A stretch of DNA of 64,000 nucleotides, from the NCBI GenBank assembly GCA_002049455.2, contig KV919116.1, forward strand, positions 1-64,000, in the 5' to 3' direction. Below are positions 1-11,240 of the stretch, piece after piece. The notes beneath the pieces were generated by a model. It was not told the origin of the DNA. It searched no databases and saw only the letters and a list, made by a program, of their open reading frames with translations. Position numbers and translations under genes: made by a program. Numbering within the stretch: the stretch's first letter is position 1; every line of letters starts with the position of its first letter. This stretch comes from Porphyra umbilicalis (lineage: Eukaryota; Rhodophyta; Bangiophyceae; Bangiales; Bangiaceae).

Positions 1-283
1 CTCTGTTTTTAGGGCGCGGATCCACCCTGAATGATGGGCACACTGTCGGCGACAAAGGGGGTTTGTGCCGGTCGCATTTGGCGGGGCGGGAAACGCTGCG
101 CGCGGCGCGCCGACCGCGGGGCCGCGCAGCCGCGGCGGCGGCACCGCCGCCCCGACGGCAGCGCGGCAACGGCGGCAACGGCGGCGGCCGTGGCAGTGGC
201 GGCGGCGGCGGCAGCGGCGGCAGCGGCTGGGTGCGAGGCGCCCCCGTGGCGGCGGCACACCCGCAGGGCGTCGTACCGACGGG

Positions 284-2386
284 ATGGAGGTGGACGGGCC
301 GCCGCGGGCGGCCGCCAACGGGGCGCCGTCGCGGCCGGCGGCGGCGGCGGCGGCGGCGACGGGGGCGGCGGCGTCGGTGGGCGCGGTGGCGGCGACGGCG
401 CCCCCCGCCCGCAGCGGCGGCGCCCCCGCCGTTGGCGGCGGCGCCCCTGCCTGTAGCGGTGGCGTCCCCGTCTGTAGCGGTGGCGTCCCTGCCTGTAGCG
501 GCGGCGCCACCACCTGCGGCGCCCCCGCCTGTAGCGGTAGCGTCCCCGTCCGTAGCGGCAGCGCCCCCGTCCGTAGCGGCAGCGCCCCCGTCCGTAGCGG
601 CAGCGCCCCCGTCTGTAGCGGCGGCGCCCCCGTCTGTAGCGGCGGCGCCCCCGCCTGTAGCGGCGGCGCCCCCGCCACCGGCGCCCCCGCCTGCAGCGGC
701 GGCACCCTCCCCTGCAAGGGCGCCTCTGCCGCTGGCAGCGATGGCGCCTGCGCCTGCGGCAACGGCGTCCCCGCCTGCAGCGGCGGCGCCCCCGCCTGCA
801 GCGGCGGCGCCCCCGCCTGCAGCGGCGACGCCCCGGCCTGCAGCGGAGGCGCCCCCACCTGCATCGGCGGCTCCGCCGCCTGCAACGGCGCCTCTGCAGC
901 TTGCTGCAACGGCGCCCCCGCCTGCTGCAACGGCGCCCCCGCGTGCTGCAACGGCGTCCCCGCCTGTAACGGCGGCGCCCCCGCCTGTAGCGGCGGCGGC
1001 GCCCCTGCCTGTAGCGGCGACGGCGTCCCCGCCTGTTGCGGCTGCGTCCCCGCCGGCAGCGGCGGCGCCCCCGCGTGCAGCGGCGGCGCCCCCGCGTGCA
1101 ACGGCGGCGCCCCCGCCTGCATCGGCGGCGCCCCCGCGTGCAACGGCGGCGCCCCTGCCTGCATCGGCGGCGCCCCCGCGTGCATTGGCGGCGCCCCCGC
1201 GTGCATTGGCGGCGCCCCCGCGTGCAGCGGCGGCGCCCCCGCCTGCATCGGCGGCTCCGCCGCCTGCAACGGCGCCTCTGCAGCTTGCAGCGACGGCGCC
1301 TGCGCCTGCTGCAACGGCGTCCCCGCCTGTAGCGGCGGCGCCCCCGCCTGTAGCGGCGACAGCGCCCGCGCCTTTAGCGGCCGCGCCCCTGCCTGTAGCG
1401 GCGGCGCCCCTGCCTGTAGCGGCGGCGGCGCCCCCGCCTGTAGCGGCGGCGGCGCCCCGCCTGTAGCGGCGGCGGCGCCCCCGCCTGTAGCGGCGGCGGC
1501 GCCCCGCCTGTAGCGGCGGCGGCGCCCCCGCCTGTAGCGGCGGCGGCGCCCCTGCCTGTAGCGGCGGCGGCGCCCCTGCCTGTAGCGGCGGCAGCGCCCC
1601 CGCCTGTAGCGGCGGCGGCGCCCCCGCCTGTAGCGGCGGCGGCGCCCCCGCCTGTAGCGGCGGCGGCGCCCCCGCCTGTAGCGGCGGCACCCCCGCCCGT
1701 GGCGGCGGCGCCCCTGTCTGTAGCGGCGGCACCCCCGCCCGTAGCGGCGGCGCCCTCTCCCGTGGCGGCGGCGCCCCCGCCTGTAGCGGCGGTGACCCCG
1801 TCCGTAGCGGCGACACTAGCGGCGGCGCCCCCGCCTGTAGCGGCGACGCACCCGCCTGCGGCTCCCCTGCCTGCAGCGGCGGCGCCCCCGCCTGCAACGG
1901 CGGCTTTGCAGCTTGCAGCGACAGCGCCCCCGCCCGCAGCGGCGGCGCCCCCGCCTGCAGCGGCTGCGCCCCCGCCCGCAGCGGCTGCGCCCCCGCCGCC
2001 AGGGGCGACCCGTCCGTCTGCGTCGGTGGCGGTGGCGCCTCCCACGGCGGCCGCATCGGCATCCCCGGCGGCGGCCGGTCCGCCACCCCCGCCGCCGGCG
2101 ACGGCGACGGCGCCGGCGCCGGCGCCTCTGCCAGAGAGTGGGGCGGGCGGTGATCCGTCGGCGGCGGCGGCGGCGGACGCGGCGCCCCCGCCACCAGCGC
2201 CGACGCCCCCGTCTGCGGGGCTGGCCCCCCCGCCCGCGGCGGCGGCGGTGGCACCCCGCTCCCCCGCGGCGCCGTCGTCCCCGACGGCGGCCGCGCCGCC
2301 GCCGCGCCCGTCGGCGGCGCCGGCGGGTGCGCCGGCGTCGGCGGCGGCGGGCGCGGCGGCGGGTGCGTCGGCGGCCCCGCCGCCGG

Positions 2387-2420
<34 letters not shown>

Positions 2421-3008
2421 GGCGGGTCCCCCGCGCCCGTGGCTAACGCGCAAGGAGCGGGGGCGGGTGCAGGTTGTGGCGACGCAGGCGGTACGTGTCG
2501 GTCGGGGGCGGGGGGGGGGGGAAGGGGGGGGGGGGGTGGGGGGGGGAGTGGGCGGCTGCGCGTGCCGCCGCCCGCGCCGACCGCGCCGTGTTGGTGGTTG
2601 CGGGGGGGGGGGGGGGGGGGGGGTGGCACGCCGCGCCGCCGCGGCGCGCCGCGCCGCCGTCGCCGCCGCACCCGCGGGGTGGGGACGATTTGCTGACGCG
2701 GTGACACGGGGCCCCATTGCTGTGTTCCCCGCTGCCGTGTGCGTGCGCGTGGGTGGGTGGGGGTGCCTCGCGGCTGGTGGTGGCGTGCGGCGCGCTCCCC
2801 CCTCTTCCCCCCCCCCCCTCTCTGTGTACCCCCCCCGCCCCCCTCCCACCCGCCCCCCGCCTCTGACGGTCCCCCCCAGACGGCCGCCGCACGGGCCCTC
2901 CGGCTGCTGCTGCTCCTCCAACCCGCCGCGTCCGCGTCGGCGGGTCTGCCGACGGGCCCCGCGGGGGCCGTCCCCTGGGCCGCCCTCCTCTCCACGGACG
3001 CGCGCCTC

Positions 3009-3042
<34 letters not shown>

Positions 3043-4036
3043 ACCGCCTCACCGCCGCCATTGTCGCGCACCTGCGGGTGGCCATGGCCGCCTCGCCCTA
3101 CATGCCGCCGCCGCCGCCGCCGGCCCCGCCCCCGCACCCGCACCCGCACCCGCACGCCGGGGCCGACACGGCGGCGGCGCCGCCGTCGCCGGCGCGGCGG
3201 CACCCGCCGCCGCCGCCGCCGCTGACGACGCTGCCGCCCGAGTGGGGGGTCGACCGCCCCGACGGCGGCGACGATGGCGGCGGGGACGGCAGTGACGGGG
3301 GCGGCGGGGGCGACACGCCGCCGCCGGGGGGGTCCCCCCCGCGCTGGGCGCCGCCGCCGCCGCCGCCCCGTTCCCCCCCACCGGCGGCGGTGGGGGGCGG
3401 CGCCCCCCCCCGCTCCCCCCCCCGCTCCTCCACGCCGACGGCACGCCGACGGTCGCGGTGCGGGCGCTCGCCGACGTCGTCGCCGCGCTCGCCCCGTCCC
3501 CCCAGTTGATCGGGACGGGGTCCGCGTTTGGGCGCACGCCCGCGGTGGCGGCGGCGGTGGCGGCGGCCGCCGCCGCGTGGCGGGCGGCCGCCGCCGCCGA
3601 CGCGCCGGCGGGGGCGCCAGTGGGTGTGGCGGCCGAGGCGCCCGCCGGGCGCGTGGCGGGCGCGGCGCCGCCGGCGCACGCTGCCGCCGCGGCGGCAGCG
3701 GGCGTCAAGGCCGAGGCCGTGGACGGGGGCGACGGCACCGCCGCGCCCGCGGCGGCGGCGGCGGCGGCGGCGTCGGGTGCCCTCGGCGGCGGAGGCGGCG
3801 CCTCCAGTACCGCCGGCCATGGGGGCGCGGCGACGGCGGCGGCGGCGCCTCCCCCCCCCCCCCCCCCGGCGGACCGCCGACGCCCTGGCCGTCGGCGGGC
3901 GGGGCGGTCCCGTCCGCCCACTCCACCGCGGGGGCCACGGCGGCGCGCCTGGCGGCGACGCTCGCGCCGCTGCGCGAGCCGAAAAAGGCGCGCAAGCGGC
4001 GGCTGGCGGCGGCCGCCGCCGCCGGTGCGGCCGCGG

Positions 4037-4085
<49 letters not shown>

Positions 4086-4159
4086 GGGGGGGGGGGGGGC
4101 GCCCCCGCCGCCGGCGGTCCGCCAAAGCGCGCGCGCGTCGCGGGCGGGTCGGCGGCAGA

Positions 4160-4190
<31 letters not shown>

Positions 4191-4392
4191 TCCGCGGCGG
4201 CCGCGGCCGCGGCGGCGGCCGACGAGGCGTGGCCGGCGGCGCCGCCGCCGCTGCCGCTGCCGCCACCGCCGGTGCGCCGTGCGGTCGCTCCGCCCCGCCC
4301 GGAAGCGTACAATGACCGGCCGTTTGTGTCGGCGCTCGTCGCCGACGGCACGCCCGGGTGTGGGTGGGGCATCTGCGTCGACCACGGCGACG

Positions 4393-4438
<46 letters not shown>

Positions 4439-5179
4439 TGCCGCCGCCACCGGCGGGCCGCCCGCGGCCGCCGACGCGGGTGCGCTGTCGGCGTCTGCGT
4501 GCCGGTCGGTGGCGCGCTCGCGGGTGGCGGCGGTGCTTGTGGCGGGCGGCGGGCGGGCGCCGGCGGGGCTCGTTGCGCAGGTGGCGTCGGCGCTTGCGCC
4601 CGAGGCGGGGGGGGGGTGGACGCTGCGTGGGCGGCGCCGGGCGCGCGGCCGCCGGGGGTCGGGCCGAGGGGCGGGGGGGGTGGCGCCAAGGGCAAGGGCA
4701 AGGCCAAGAGCAAGGCCAAGGGCAAGGCGCAGGCGCAGGGCAATGGTGGAGGGCCGGGGACGGGGGGCGGGGCCGGCGGCGGCACGCCGCAAGGCAACGG
4801 CAACGGCAAGGGCAAGGGCAAGGGCAAGGCCCAGGCGCATGGCAATGGCGGCGGGCCGGCGCTCGGTGGGGGGACGGGCGGCGGCGCGCCGCGAGGCGAG
4901 GGCGAGGCCACTGGCGGCGGCGGCGCGGCCAAGGCCGAGGTCAAGGCCGAGGCCGCGGCGCACGGGGCGGGCACGGTCGCGGGCGCGGCCGCGGGCGCGG
5001 GCGCGGGCGCGGGCACGGTCAAGGCCGCCAGTGGCGTGCCGGGCGTGGCGGCGGGGCGGGTGGTCAAGGCGCCGGCGCGCGGCGGCGGCGCGGCTGGTGG
5101 CGGCGGCGGCGACGGCGGCAGCGGCGGGGCGGCGGGGAGTGGGGGGGGTGGGGGGGGCGCCCCCGCAGAGTCGGCATGA
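284..5179 (+). CDS. Low-complexity Ala/Pro/Gly-rich, probably nuclear protein; one intron, apparent homopolymer frameshifts
   Basis: I do not recognise the family. A reading path can be followed from the ATG at 284 (MEVDGPP...) through a Pro/Ala repeat, a GT-AG phase-0 intron at 2491-2879, and on to a TGA at 5177-5179 (...GAPAESA). The exon join makes a continuous sequence (...VVATQA|TAAARALRLLLLL). The path changes frame at C or G runs near 402-408, 1455, 1501, 3404-3430, 3851-3866, 4085-4096 and 4606-4613, and nowhere else that I can see. This suggests miscounted homopolymers rather than a dead gene. Visible features are basic nuclear-localisation-like stretches (PKKARKRR near 3980, PPKRARV near 4130), a non-repetitive patch near 4300-4385 (AYNDRPFVSALVADGTPGCG), and a C-terminal Gly/Lys repeat (GKGKAKSKAKGKAQ, 4690-4850). 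A nuclear regulatory or scaffold role is inference only. It could also be several genes. Confidence 0.42.
440..2000. repeat. Pro/Ala-coding minisatellite
   Basis: Degenerate tandem units of 15-24 nt are built on GCGGCGGCGCCCCCGCCTGTA and read as PPPVAAA(A) in one frame. Unit length is nearly always a multiple of three. Two units (near 1455 and 1501) have CCCC instead of CCCCC, which breaks and then resets the frame. Variants with TGCAGC, TGCAAC and TGCATC replace TGTAGC in sub-blocks, so block duplications are visible. Confidence 0.9.
2491..2879 (+). other. Intron (GT-AG, phase 0) in the low-complexity gene
   Basis: The donor GTACGT follows codons for VATQA. The acceptor is a pyrimidine-rich tract ending CCCCCAG. 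Frames on both sides are in register without adjustment. The interior is rich in G and C homopolymers and in ACCCGC/TGCGCG low complexity, with no coding sign. Confidence 0.6.
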
Positions 5180-5419
5180 GGCGGCCGTACGCTGCGACAG
5201 CGTCTGCGACGGGCTTCTTCAGCCCCGTTGCTAGAGAGCGTCAGGTGCAGCTCAGCTGTGCTCGCTGGCGACAAACGAGCAGTTGAAAGGGCCATTGTTG
5301 TGCAGCACCGACACGCAGTTATTGTGACAGATTGCAGGACGGCCTTCTCTCAGCAGCTCCTTGTGTCGATATGCAGCGCACCCCAGGCTTTGAGGCGCCA
5401 CTCCGTCGTGGCTGCGAAT

Positions 5420-5912
5420 GCAACAGTCTGGCAGGCTGCTAGCGGGAGGGCTCACATGCCGCAACCAGGTTGCCCCACCGAGTCCCAAAGGTGACACACA
5501 CTGCCCATCCAAAGCGCACAGAGCGCGCTTTTTTCATCACAAGCTAGCGGCATGTGGCACACTGTCGCGGGCGGCGTGGGCACATCGGGCGTGGAGGGAA
5601 CAGAGCGATAGCTGGCGCCGCGCACGCAGCCGAAAGTATCTCCTTTGTTTTGGCAGAGCCGCCACGGGCGCCACCACCCACGCGTCCACGAGCAGCGCCC
5701 CGCCCGGCACTTGCCGACTGCACCACCGGAGCGGGGTCTCGATGGAGGCGTCCCAGTGGGCGCCCGCCGCCGCGTGCGCGTCGCTGACGAGCACCGTCCA
5801 GAGGGCGACGGCGGCGGCGGAGGTGGCGGCGGCGGCCACCTCGACGGCCGCGTCGACCGAGCCGCCGCCATTGGCCGTGGTAGCGGCGGCGGGGACGACC
5901 GCACCGACCGGC

Positions 5913-5957
<45 letters not shown>

Positions 5958-6350
5958 ACCGTCGCCATGGCAGCGGCGAGGGCCTTGAAGTCCCCCACGC
6001 CAACGGCGCCGCTGCCAAGCGGTACTGCGCCGACGACGAGGAGGGTGCGCCCCCCCCCCCCCCCCCGCCCACGCGCCGGGGAGCAGCCCGCGACCGCCGA
6101 CGCCCCCCCCCCGGCGGCGGCACGTGCGCGACGCGGGCGCCGAGCGCCTCCCCCCCGTGCGCCCGCCGCCGCCCCCTCCGCGCCCCCGCCCAAACCCATA
6201 CCCCCCATCCCAATACCACCGTCCTCGTCCTCCTCCTCCATCGATCCGCCGCCGTCGCTCGCCGGCGACGGAGACCACCGGCGCTCCACGTGCCCCAACC
6301 GAACGTCGACAAAGTCGGGTGGCACCCGCCCGCCGTCGCCGTCGGCGGAA
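5420..6350 (-). pseudogene. Repeated gene family, copy A (5'-truncated, uninterrupted C-terminal part)
   Basis: An open minus-strand frame reads from about 6367 to 5537. It contains an acidic patch (MEEEDEDGGIGMGGMGLGGG), a poly-Pro stretch and Ala-rich hydrophobic segments (VDAAVEVAAAATSAAAVALW). The same DNA recurs as copy B (9.9-10.8 kb), copy C (30.7-32.1 kb) and copy D (46.5-46.8 kb). Copy A lacks the N-terminal part: similarity to B and C stops at about 6350. It keeps the region that the 14.4-kb element interrupts between copies C and D, and so shows the empty site (CGCCCACTG on the minus strand, 5754-5762). The product family is not recognised. The hydrophobic Ala-rich stretches could be membrane segments. 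Confidence 0.6.
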
Positions 6351-6662
6351 TGAGGGTCGTTCCGCACCGGGCGGTATCGTCGGTAGACCGGTACGCGGAA
6401 TATACCGCGTACCGGTAAAACAAGAACCAGACATACCGTTGTTTACCGGTCGTACAGACGATCCGGTATTACTGAGCTGAACCAAATGATTGGGATTGGG
6501 GCCAGTTGGTCAGGGAGTTGTGTAGATCGGTGACGTTTAAATCCTGAGAGACTGTTCAACAAATCTCACAACTTGCCAGCCCCAGCCGCCGGCTTGCTTT
6601 TTCTGCCACCCCTGCCCAGCAGCCACGAAGACAGCAGGTCTCCCACTACCGACGTCCTAGCT
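6351..6662. other. Spacer with a 30-bp palindrome
   Basis: There is no gene here. A perfect inverted repeat lies at 6387-6416 (arms ACCGGTACGCGG/CCGCGTACCGGT, 6-bp spacer AATATA), with further CCGGTA fragments nearby. It lies just outside the truncation point of copy A, so it may be the end of another element. Confidence 0.6.
6387..6416. repeat. Perfect palindrome, 12-bp arms
   Basis: Arms ACCGGTACGCGG and CCGCGTACCGGT are exact reverse complements around AATATA. Confidence 0.9.
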
Positions 6663-7946
6663 ATGGCGTCGTCTTCACCCCCCCCCCCCCACCTGGGCGG
6701 CCGCCCCGACTCGGCCACGCGAATTGAGCGGCGCCGTCGGAGACGGCAACGCGTTGTCTTGGCGCTTGTGCTGGCGCGGTCGAAACTGGGCCTGCATGTG
6801 CAGGCTCGCGAGCGCGATTTGGCGTATGAGCGTCTCATTTGGGCAGACGAAGTGGCTGCGCTGGGCCCTCTTTTCCATCGCAAGTACAGGATGTCGTACC
6901 CTGTCTTCACGAAGCTACTATCGGTGCTGCGAGGGAGTCTCGAGCGGAACGAGATTCAAGCACGGCGCCGACACGGGCGCGGCAGCGGAGTGGCCAGAGC
7001 AGTATGCACCGAGACGCAGGTGGCGATGGCTCTACGTTTTTTCGCAGGCGGATCCTACCTCGATATTACGGCCTCCCACAAGATACAAGTATCAACTTTT
7101 TACGACATTGTAAAACGCGTCACCTCGGCCATCCACGAGCACCTCGACTTTACGTCGGACCTAGAGACGGAGGAGGGTCGAGAGCGTCTGTCGAGGTCCT
7201 TCTCTGAGGCACTCCCGCGTAACCCGCTTGCGTGCTTTGTCCTCGGCGCAGTCGACGGCCTCGTGGTCCGCATCCGCGGTCCGTGGGCTCGGGAGACCGA
7301 CGCGCCCGCCGACTTCTACGGGCGCAAAGGGTTCTTCAGCCTCAACGTCCAGGCGGTTTGTGACGGCGCCTGTCGCTTCATTTTTGTCAACACGGCGGCT
7401 CCCGGCTCTATGCACGACAGCTTTGCGTGGTCGTTGACCACCCTGTCGCGGCGCCTGGAGCTCAATGAGATCCTCTACGGCAACCGCTTCCTCGTCGGTG
7501 ACGACGCCTACTCGGTGCGAAACTACCTGCTGTGCCCATGGGCGGGGCAAGGCCTGCCAATGTCCAAGGACGCCTTTAACTTTTTCCTCAGCCAGGTACG
7601 ACAGACCATTGAGAGGTCGTTTGGCATTTTGAATGCACGGTGGGGAGTGCTGTGGCGTGCTTTGCGTGTGCCTTTAGCGGATTGCGGTAACCTCGTGGGG
7701 GCGCTCATGAAGTTGCACAACTTTATCATCGACCACGGCGGTGCCAGTGCGACCAACGTGCCTGCCGGTCACGGTACCCCAGCAGACCTGGTCGACACCG
7801 GTGAGCAGGCGACCTGCGACGGAGACTTCAATGAACGTGAGCGCAGGGAGTGTCTCAGGCGTGTGGAGTGGACCACTCGCCTTTGCCGCGCCGGGCGGGT
7901 TCGTCCCCCCGTGCGCCGCACGAGTGCGACGTCACGGCCTGAGTGA
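6663..7946 (+). CDS. PIF/Harbinger-type DDE transposase (DDE_Tnp_4 family), full length
   Basis: This 427-aa product should cut and join the ends of its own transposon in the nucleus. The start is the first ATG in the frame (MASSSPPPPHLGG). An N-terminal basic segment (RIERRRRRRQR) comes before a helical region typical of the family. The catalytic triad is visible: D198 in LGAVDGL, D252 in PGSMHDS and E317 in RQTIERSFG. The family signatures DFYGRKGFFSLNVQAVCD and VGDDAY are also present. The frame is intact, so the copy could be active. I could not find convincing terminal inverted repeats or a 3-bp duplication around it. The Myb-like partner protein usual in Harbinger elements is not visible either. 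A truncated relative lies at 11.2 kb. Confidence 0.9.
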   Translation: MASSSPPPPHLGGRPDSATRIERRRRRRQRVVLALVLARSKLGLHVQARERDLAYERLIWADEVAALGPLFHRKYRMSYPVFTKLLSVLRGSLERNEIQARRRHGRGSGVARAVCTETQVAMALRFFAGGSYLDITASHKIQVSTFYDIVKRVTSAIHEHLDFTSDLETEEGRERLSRSFSEALPRNPLACFVLGAVDGLVVRIRGPWARETDAPADFYGRKGFFSLNVQAVCDGACRFIFVNTAAPGSMHDSFAWSLTTLSRRLELNEILYGNRFLVGDDAYSVRNYLLCPWAGQGLPMSKDAFNFFLSQVRQTIERSFGILNARWGVLWRALRVPLADCGNLVGALMKLHNFIIDHGGASATNVPAGHGTPADLVDTGEQATCDGDFNERERRECLRRVEWTTRLCRAGRVRPPVRRTSATSRPE

Positions 7947-8011
7947 TAAATTTTGCAATAAGCACCCCACACACCAAGTCATTTTGAGCCTGGGGATTGG
8001 AGACTCCATCG

Positions 8012-8020
8012 TATATAAAG
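8012..8020 (+). promoter_or_regulatory. TATA-like box
   Basis: TATATAAAG lies in AT-richer sequence just downstream of the Harbinger transposase gene. No credible ORF follows within 150 bp, only a 54-codon frame from an ATG near 8143. It may be unused. Confidence 0.25.
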
Positions 8021-8269
8021 ACAACTAGAAGCACGCCTATTTCCGCGGTCACAGACATAACTGCCTTCCTTTCCCACAGCCACTCTGTTATTCACAGCTC
8101 ATACTGCCCAGTGACAGTGATATACCACTTACAAACTGACAAATGGACAGAGCGGCGCCCCACCATGCACTTGCCAGGGCACAAGGGCACAACGCACCCG
8201 TTTGTCACAAACAAAGCCATTGCTTCTTACCTACCTACCAGCAGTATGCCTTCACCGGCTCTCTCGCCC

Positions 8270-8620
8270 ACGCACTATCAACGCCCCGACCACGTCTCGC
8301 CTAAAACCCGGCCACGCCCCACCGACAACCCACACAAGCGCCGTCACAGCCCCGACCACGCATCACCTACAACCCACGCACGCGCCGTCCGCGCCCCGAC
8401 AACGCCCCACCCACAACTCGACCACGTGCCGTCAGCGCCCCGACCACGCGCCATCCGCAACCCGACAACGCCCCGCCCGCAGCCCGACCACGCCCCGCCC
8501 ACATCCCGCCCGCGCCCCGCTAAAGACCCCGCCGACGCCTCGTAGACGCCCCGACGACGCCCCACTCACGTCCCGCCAGCGCCCCGCCAACGACCCCGCC
8601 CACGCCGTGCTCATTTCCGC
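8270..8620. repeat. Degenerate minisatellite (CGCCCCGACCACG-like)
   Basis: Irregular 12-18 nt units of CGCCCCGACCACGCC/CGCCCCGACAACGCC recur across the interval. The unit is not constant and the frame is not conserved. Confidence 0.7.
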
Positions 8621-9913
8621 TCGTTGCCTGGACGTCAATGCATCCGGCTGCGAGCCGCCCAAACAGACAAACCGAATGTGCAACCTGACTAGAGAGAGAC
8701 ACAGCAGCCACAGAGCGAGTAAACAGTGCTTTATTTCCCCTGTTCCTGTACCAGTACGCAAGACAGAGAGATAGGGGTGGTGGTAGCAACAAGACGAAGC
8801 GAGAATTGGTCGGGGAGAGGCGGGTAAGGTTGCAGGCATCACAAAGGAAGGTAGAGTGGACAAGAAAAGTCCACAGGGAAATGGGCATGGGTAGGGAGCA
8901 CGGGAGGAGGGGCGCTCGGACTGGTCAGGTACGCGTTACTGAGCAAGCAGTCGGCCGTTCGTGCCAAAGTGCGTTCACAGGGCGGCTCACTGACATCAGA
9001 CCATTCTGTTAGCTCGTGCCTGGTCGGACGACGTGCCCGTCACAGCCGAGCCCCGAGTCCGTTGCTGAGCATCGCAAACCTTCCGTGGAGGACCACTTAC
9101 ATAACGAAAACGACAGAGTGAAAGAAGGCCGGGGAGCACACTGGATGCGCTCTCTGAGACAGGACAAGAATCACTGCCGTGCACGCAGACGGTGAAACCG
9201 GCCCCCGACGGAGTTGCAACCGTACCTACCCAGGGATGGAGAGGCCGAGTAGCTTCGGCGATGAATCCGAATCGTGGCAAGACGGTGAGGGCCAGAGCCG
9301 ATGCGCACGTGTGCGGTAGAGGCTGGACAGGCGGCGTGTGCGACGACGACGGAGAAACAGCAGCGGCCCGTTGGGCGCCTCCAAGTCGGTCGGAGCCGGC
9401 TGGTGCGGTGCGCACCGCGGCCTCGGAAAACAGTGGCCCGGCTGGGCGGATTGGGCGGTGGGTGGGGGCACCACAGCGAATGTGGCGCGGTCGAAGAAAC
9501 AGTGGCCTGACTGGTCGGATTGCGGGGGGGGGCTCACGCAGGCATTCTGGGCGGGGTGGCGGAAAATTGGGTGCTAGAGCAGCCACGGAGGCCGGCGGCA
9601 GCGCACGGCACGTGGTGACGATGCGTACCCGCGTGACGATGTGTGGCACAGGGCCATTCGGCCAAAAGGGGCAATATCCCATTCGCTCTCACGGCGAGCA
9701 CTTTCAGTTCCAGCCTCCACCACCCGTGGGAATCGATGCCGCGGGGGCGAGAGCGGCGCGATTGCAGCTGTCAGCTTCGATGTGATCGCGTTCCGTGGGT
9801 CTGTTTTCTGGCCGTGTTTGATGCCGAAGGCTGCTCTGTTGCGGTGATCTGGCTGGCTCCATTGGACAAGCTTTGTTCATCGAATTCCTCAAAACTCTGC
9901 ATGACAGTACCGA

Positions 9914-10807
9914 ATGGCGGCGACGGAGACCACCGGCGCTCCACGTGCCCCAACAGGACGTCGACACAGTCGGGTGGCACCCGCCCGCCGTCGCCGTCGG
10001 CGGAATGATCAAGACGGTCGCGCGGGGGGCGCGCCCTCCGCCGCCGCCACGTGGCCACGTGGCTACTGGCGCCACCACCGTAGCCGCTGCTGCCGCCGCT
10101 GCTGCCGCCGCTGCCGTCCGCGGCGGCGGCGGCGGCGGCGGCGGCAGCGGGTCCCCTCACGACCGTCGCGGCAATGTAGGGCGCAGAGATTGGCAGCGCC
10201 GCAAACAGCCCCTGCACCGCCGGCGGGGCGTTGAGCACGCCGTCCGTGAGGACGGCAGCCGCCAATGCGGCCATGGAGCAGGGGGAGCGAGTGGGGGCGG
10301 CGACCGTCAGGCAACGGTGAAGGGAGGCACGTTTCACCATTGGCACCGCATGCAGGGGGGGGGCGAGGCGTCGGGGGCAGGTGGCACCCCCCGCGGCTGC
10401 AGCGGCGGCCGGGAGGGGAAGTGACGCCGCTACTCTCATCAAGAAAGCCGGGAGTGGCGCAGCAGAGGAGGCAATGGAACAAAAGATGTGCCGGCGGTAG
10501 GCCAGAGGGCCCACGACGCGCTGCATTAAGCCGGCAGCAGGCGGCCGTCTCGGCGTGAACCGGGCGAGAGCCGGTGCACTGCGACGGTGGGGCGGCCGAG
10601 GTGGCTCGCGCCAAGGCTGTTCGTTGCGCTTGCGCTCTCTTTAATGTCGGGCGACGAGGCCTGTTGGAGCTGCAGATGACAAGCAAAGATAAGGGCCCAT
10701 AGCTGCTCTCCACCGGCCCCGCCAGCAAAAGAAACACTTGACACACACACGTAAATCAGAACCAATACGCATCAATCACCGATGCGGTCCGTCACGAAGG
10801 CTCTCTG
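9914..10807 (-). pseudogene. Repeated gene family, copy B (N-terminal part)
   Basis: A minus-strand frame begins with ATG at 10526 (MQRVVGPLAYRRHIFCS) and runs through hydrophobic segments (MAALAAAVLTDGVLNAPPAV, GLFAALPISAPYIAATVV) and a GGS-rich microsatellite. It matches copy C at 30.7-31.6 kb in inverted orientation, including about 280 bp upstream of the ATG that starts at the shared AGAGAGCCTT. Similarity to A and C stops at about 9914, just before the acidic patch, and the frame then runs into unrelated sequence to 9771. B shows that copy C carries one extra A (CCAAATCT instead of CCAATCT). Confidence 0.6.
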
Positions 10808-11240
10808 GAGGCAATTCGGTAATCCCGGTTGGCTTCGATCCGCACGCTGGCTGCCGCGTTTTCGACCCCACCAGGGGGTGAAGCCAAATCCGTGGCTTCC
10901 CGTGCTTCTCAGGCTGCGAGAAGCAGCGCACTAGTCACGTGAAGCAGCGACGACGGTCGTGACGGTCGTGCAACTCCTACTCGTAACAAGAATTTATGTC
11001 TGTCGGAACATTCATTTGAGCCGACAAATTGGAAACGGTCATGGCGTGCCACCGGAGCGCCTGTCATCACGTCAACACGTCAGCACTGTCAACCCCAATC
11101 ACCAGGCCACAGGCGCACAGCAAACAGTGGACGCCACCCACTGGCCCTCCCCCCAGCGCGGGCGATCATCACTCACGCTCCCGCCACTCTCCCCATGTCC
11201 CATCGTGCCCCGTCACGCTGCCACTTCGGCGTGCGCCGCC
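10808..11240. other. Spacer before a truncated Harbinger ORF
   Basis: No gene or clear motif is visible. GACGGTCGT is repeated near 10955. Composition becomes less extreme than in the flanking GC arrays. Confidence 0.4.

Larger units (their letters stand above)
7947..9913. other. Gene-free stretch with a degenerate minisatellite
   Basis: I see no convincing gene. A TATA-like GTATATAAAG is at 8011-8020. Degenerate CGCCCCGACCACG-type repeats run from 8270 to 8620. Near 9380-9540 a unit including CAGTGGCC(C/T)GGCTGG is duplicated imperfectly. The open frames across the area are set by these repeats. Confidence 0.5.

Noticed and set aside
440-2000. CRISPR-like array
   Set aside because: Units of 15-24 nt without unique spacers, in a eukaryotic context. 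This is a minisatellite.
1374-5295. Very long minus-strand open frames opposite the low-complexity gene
   Set aside because: They are Arg/Pro/Gly shadows of GC-periodic DNA. No motif, and their ends fall inside repeats.
7997-8774. Overlapping Pro/Arg/Thr-rich plus-strand frames after the TATA-like box at 8012
   Set aside because: They are driven by a degenerate minisatellite, and two frames are equally open.
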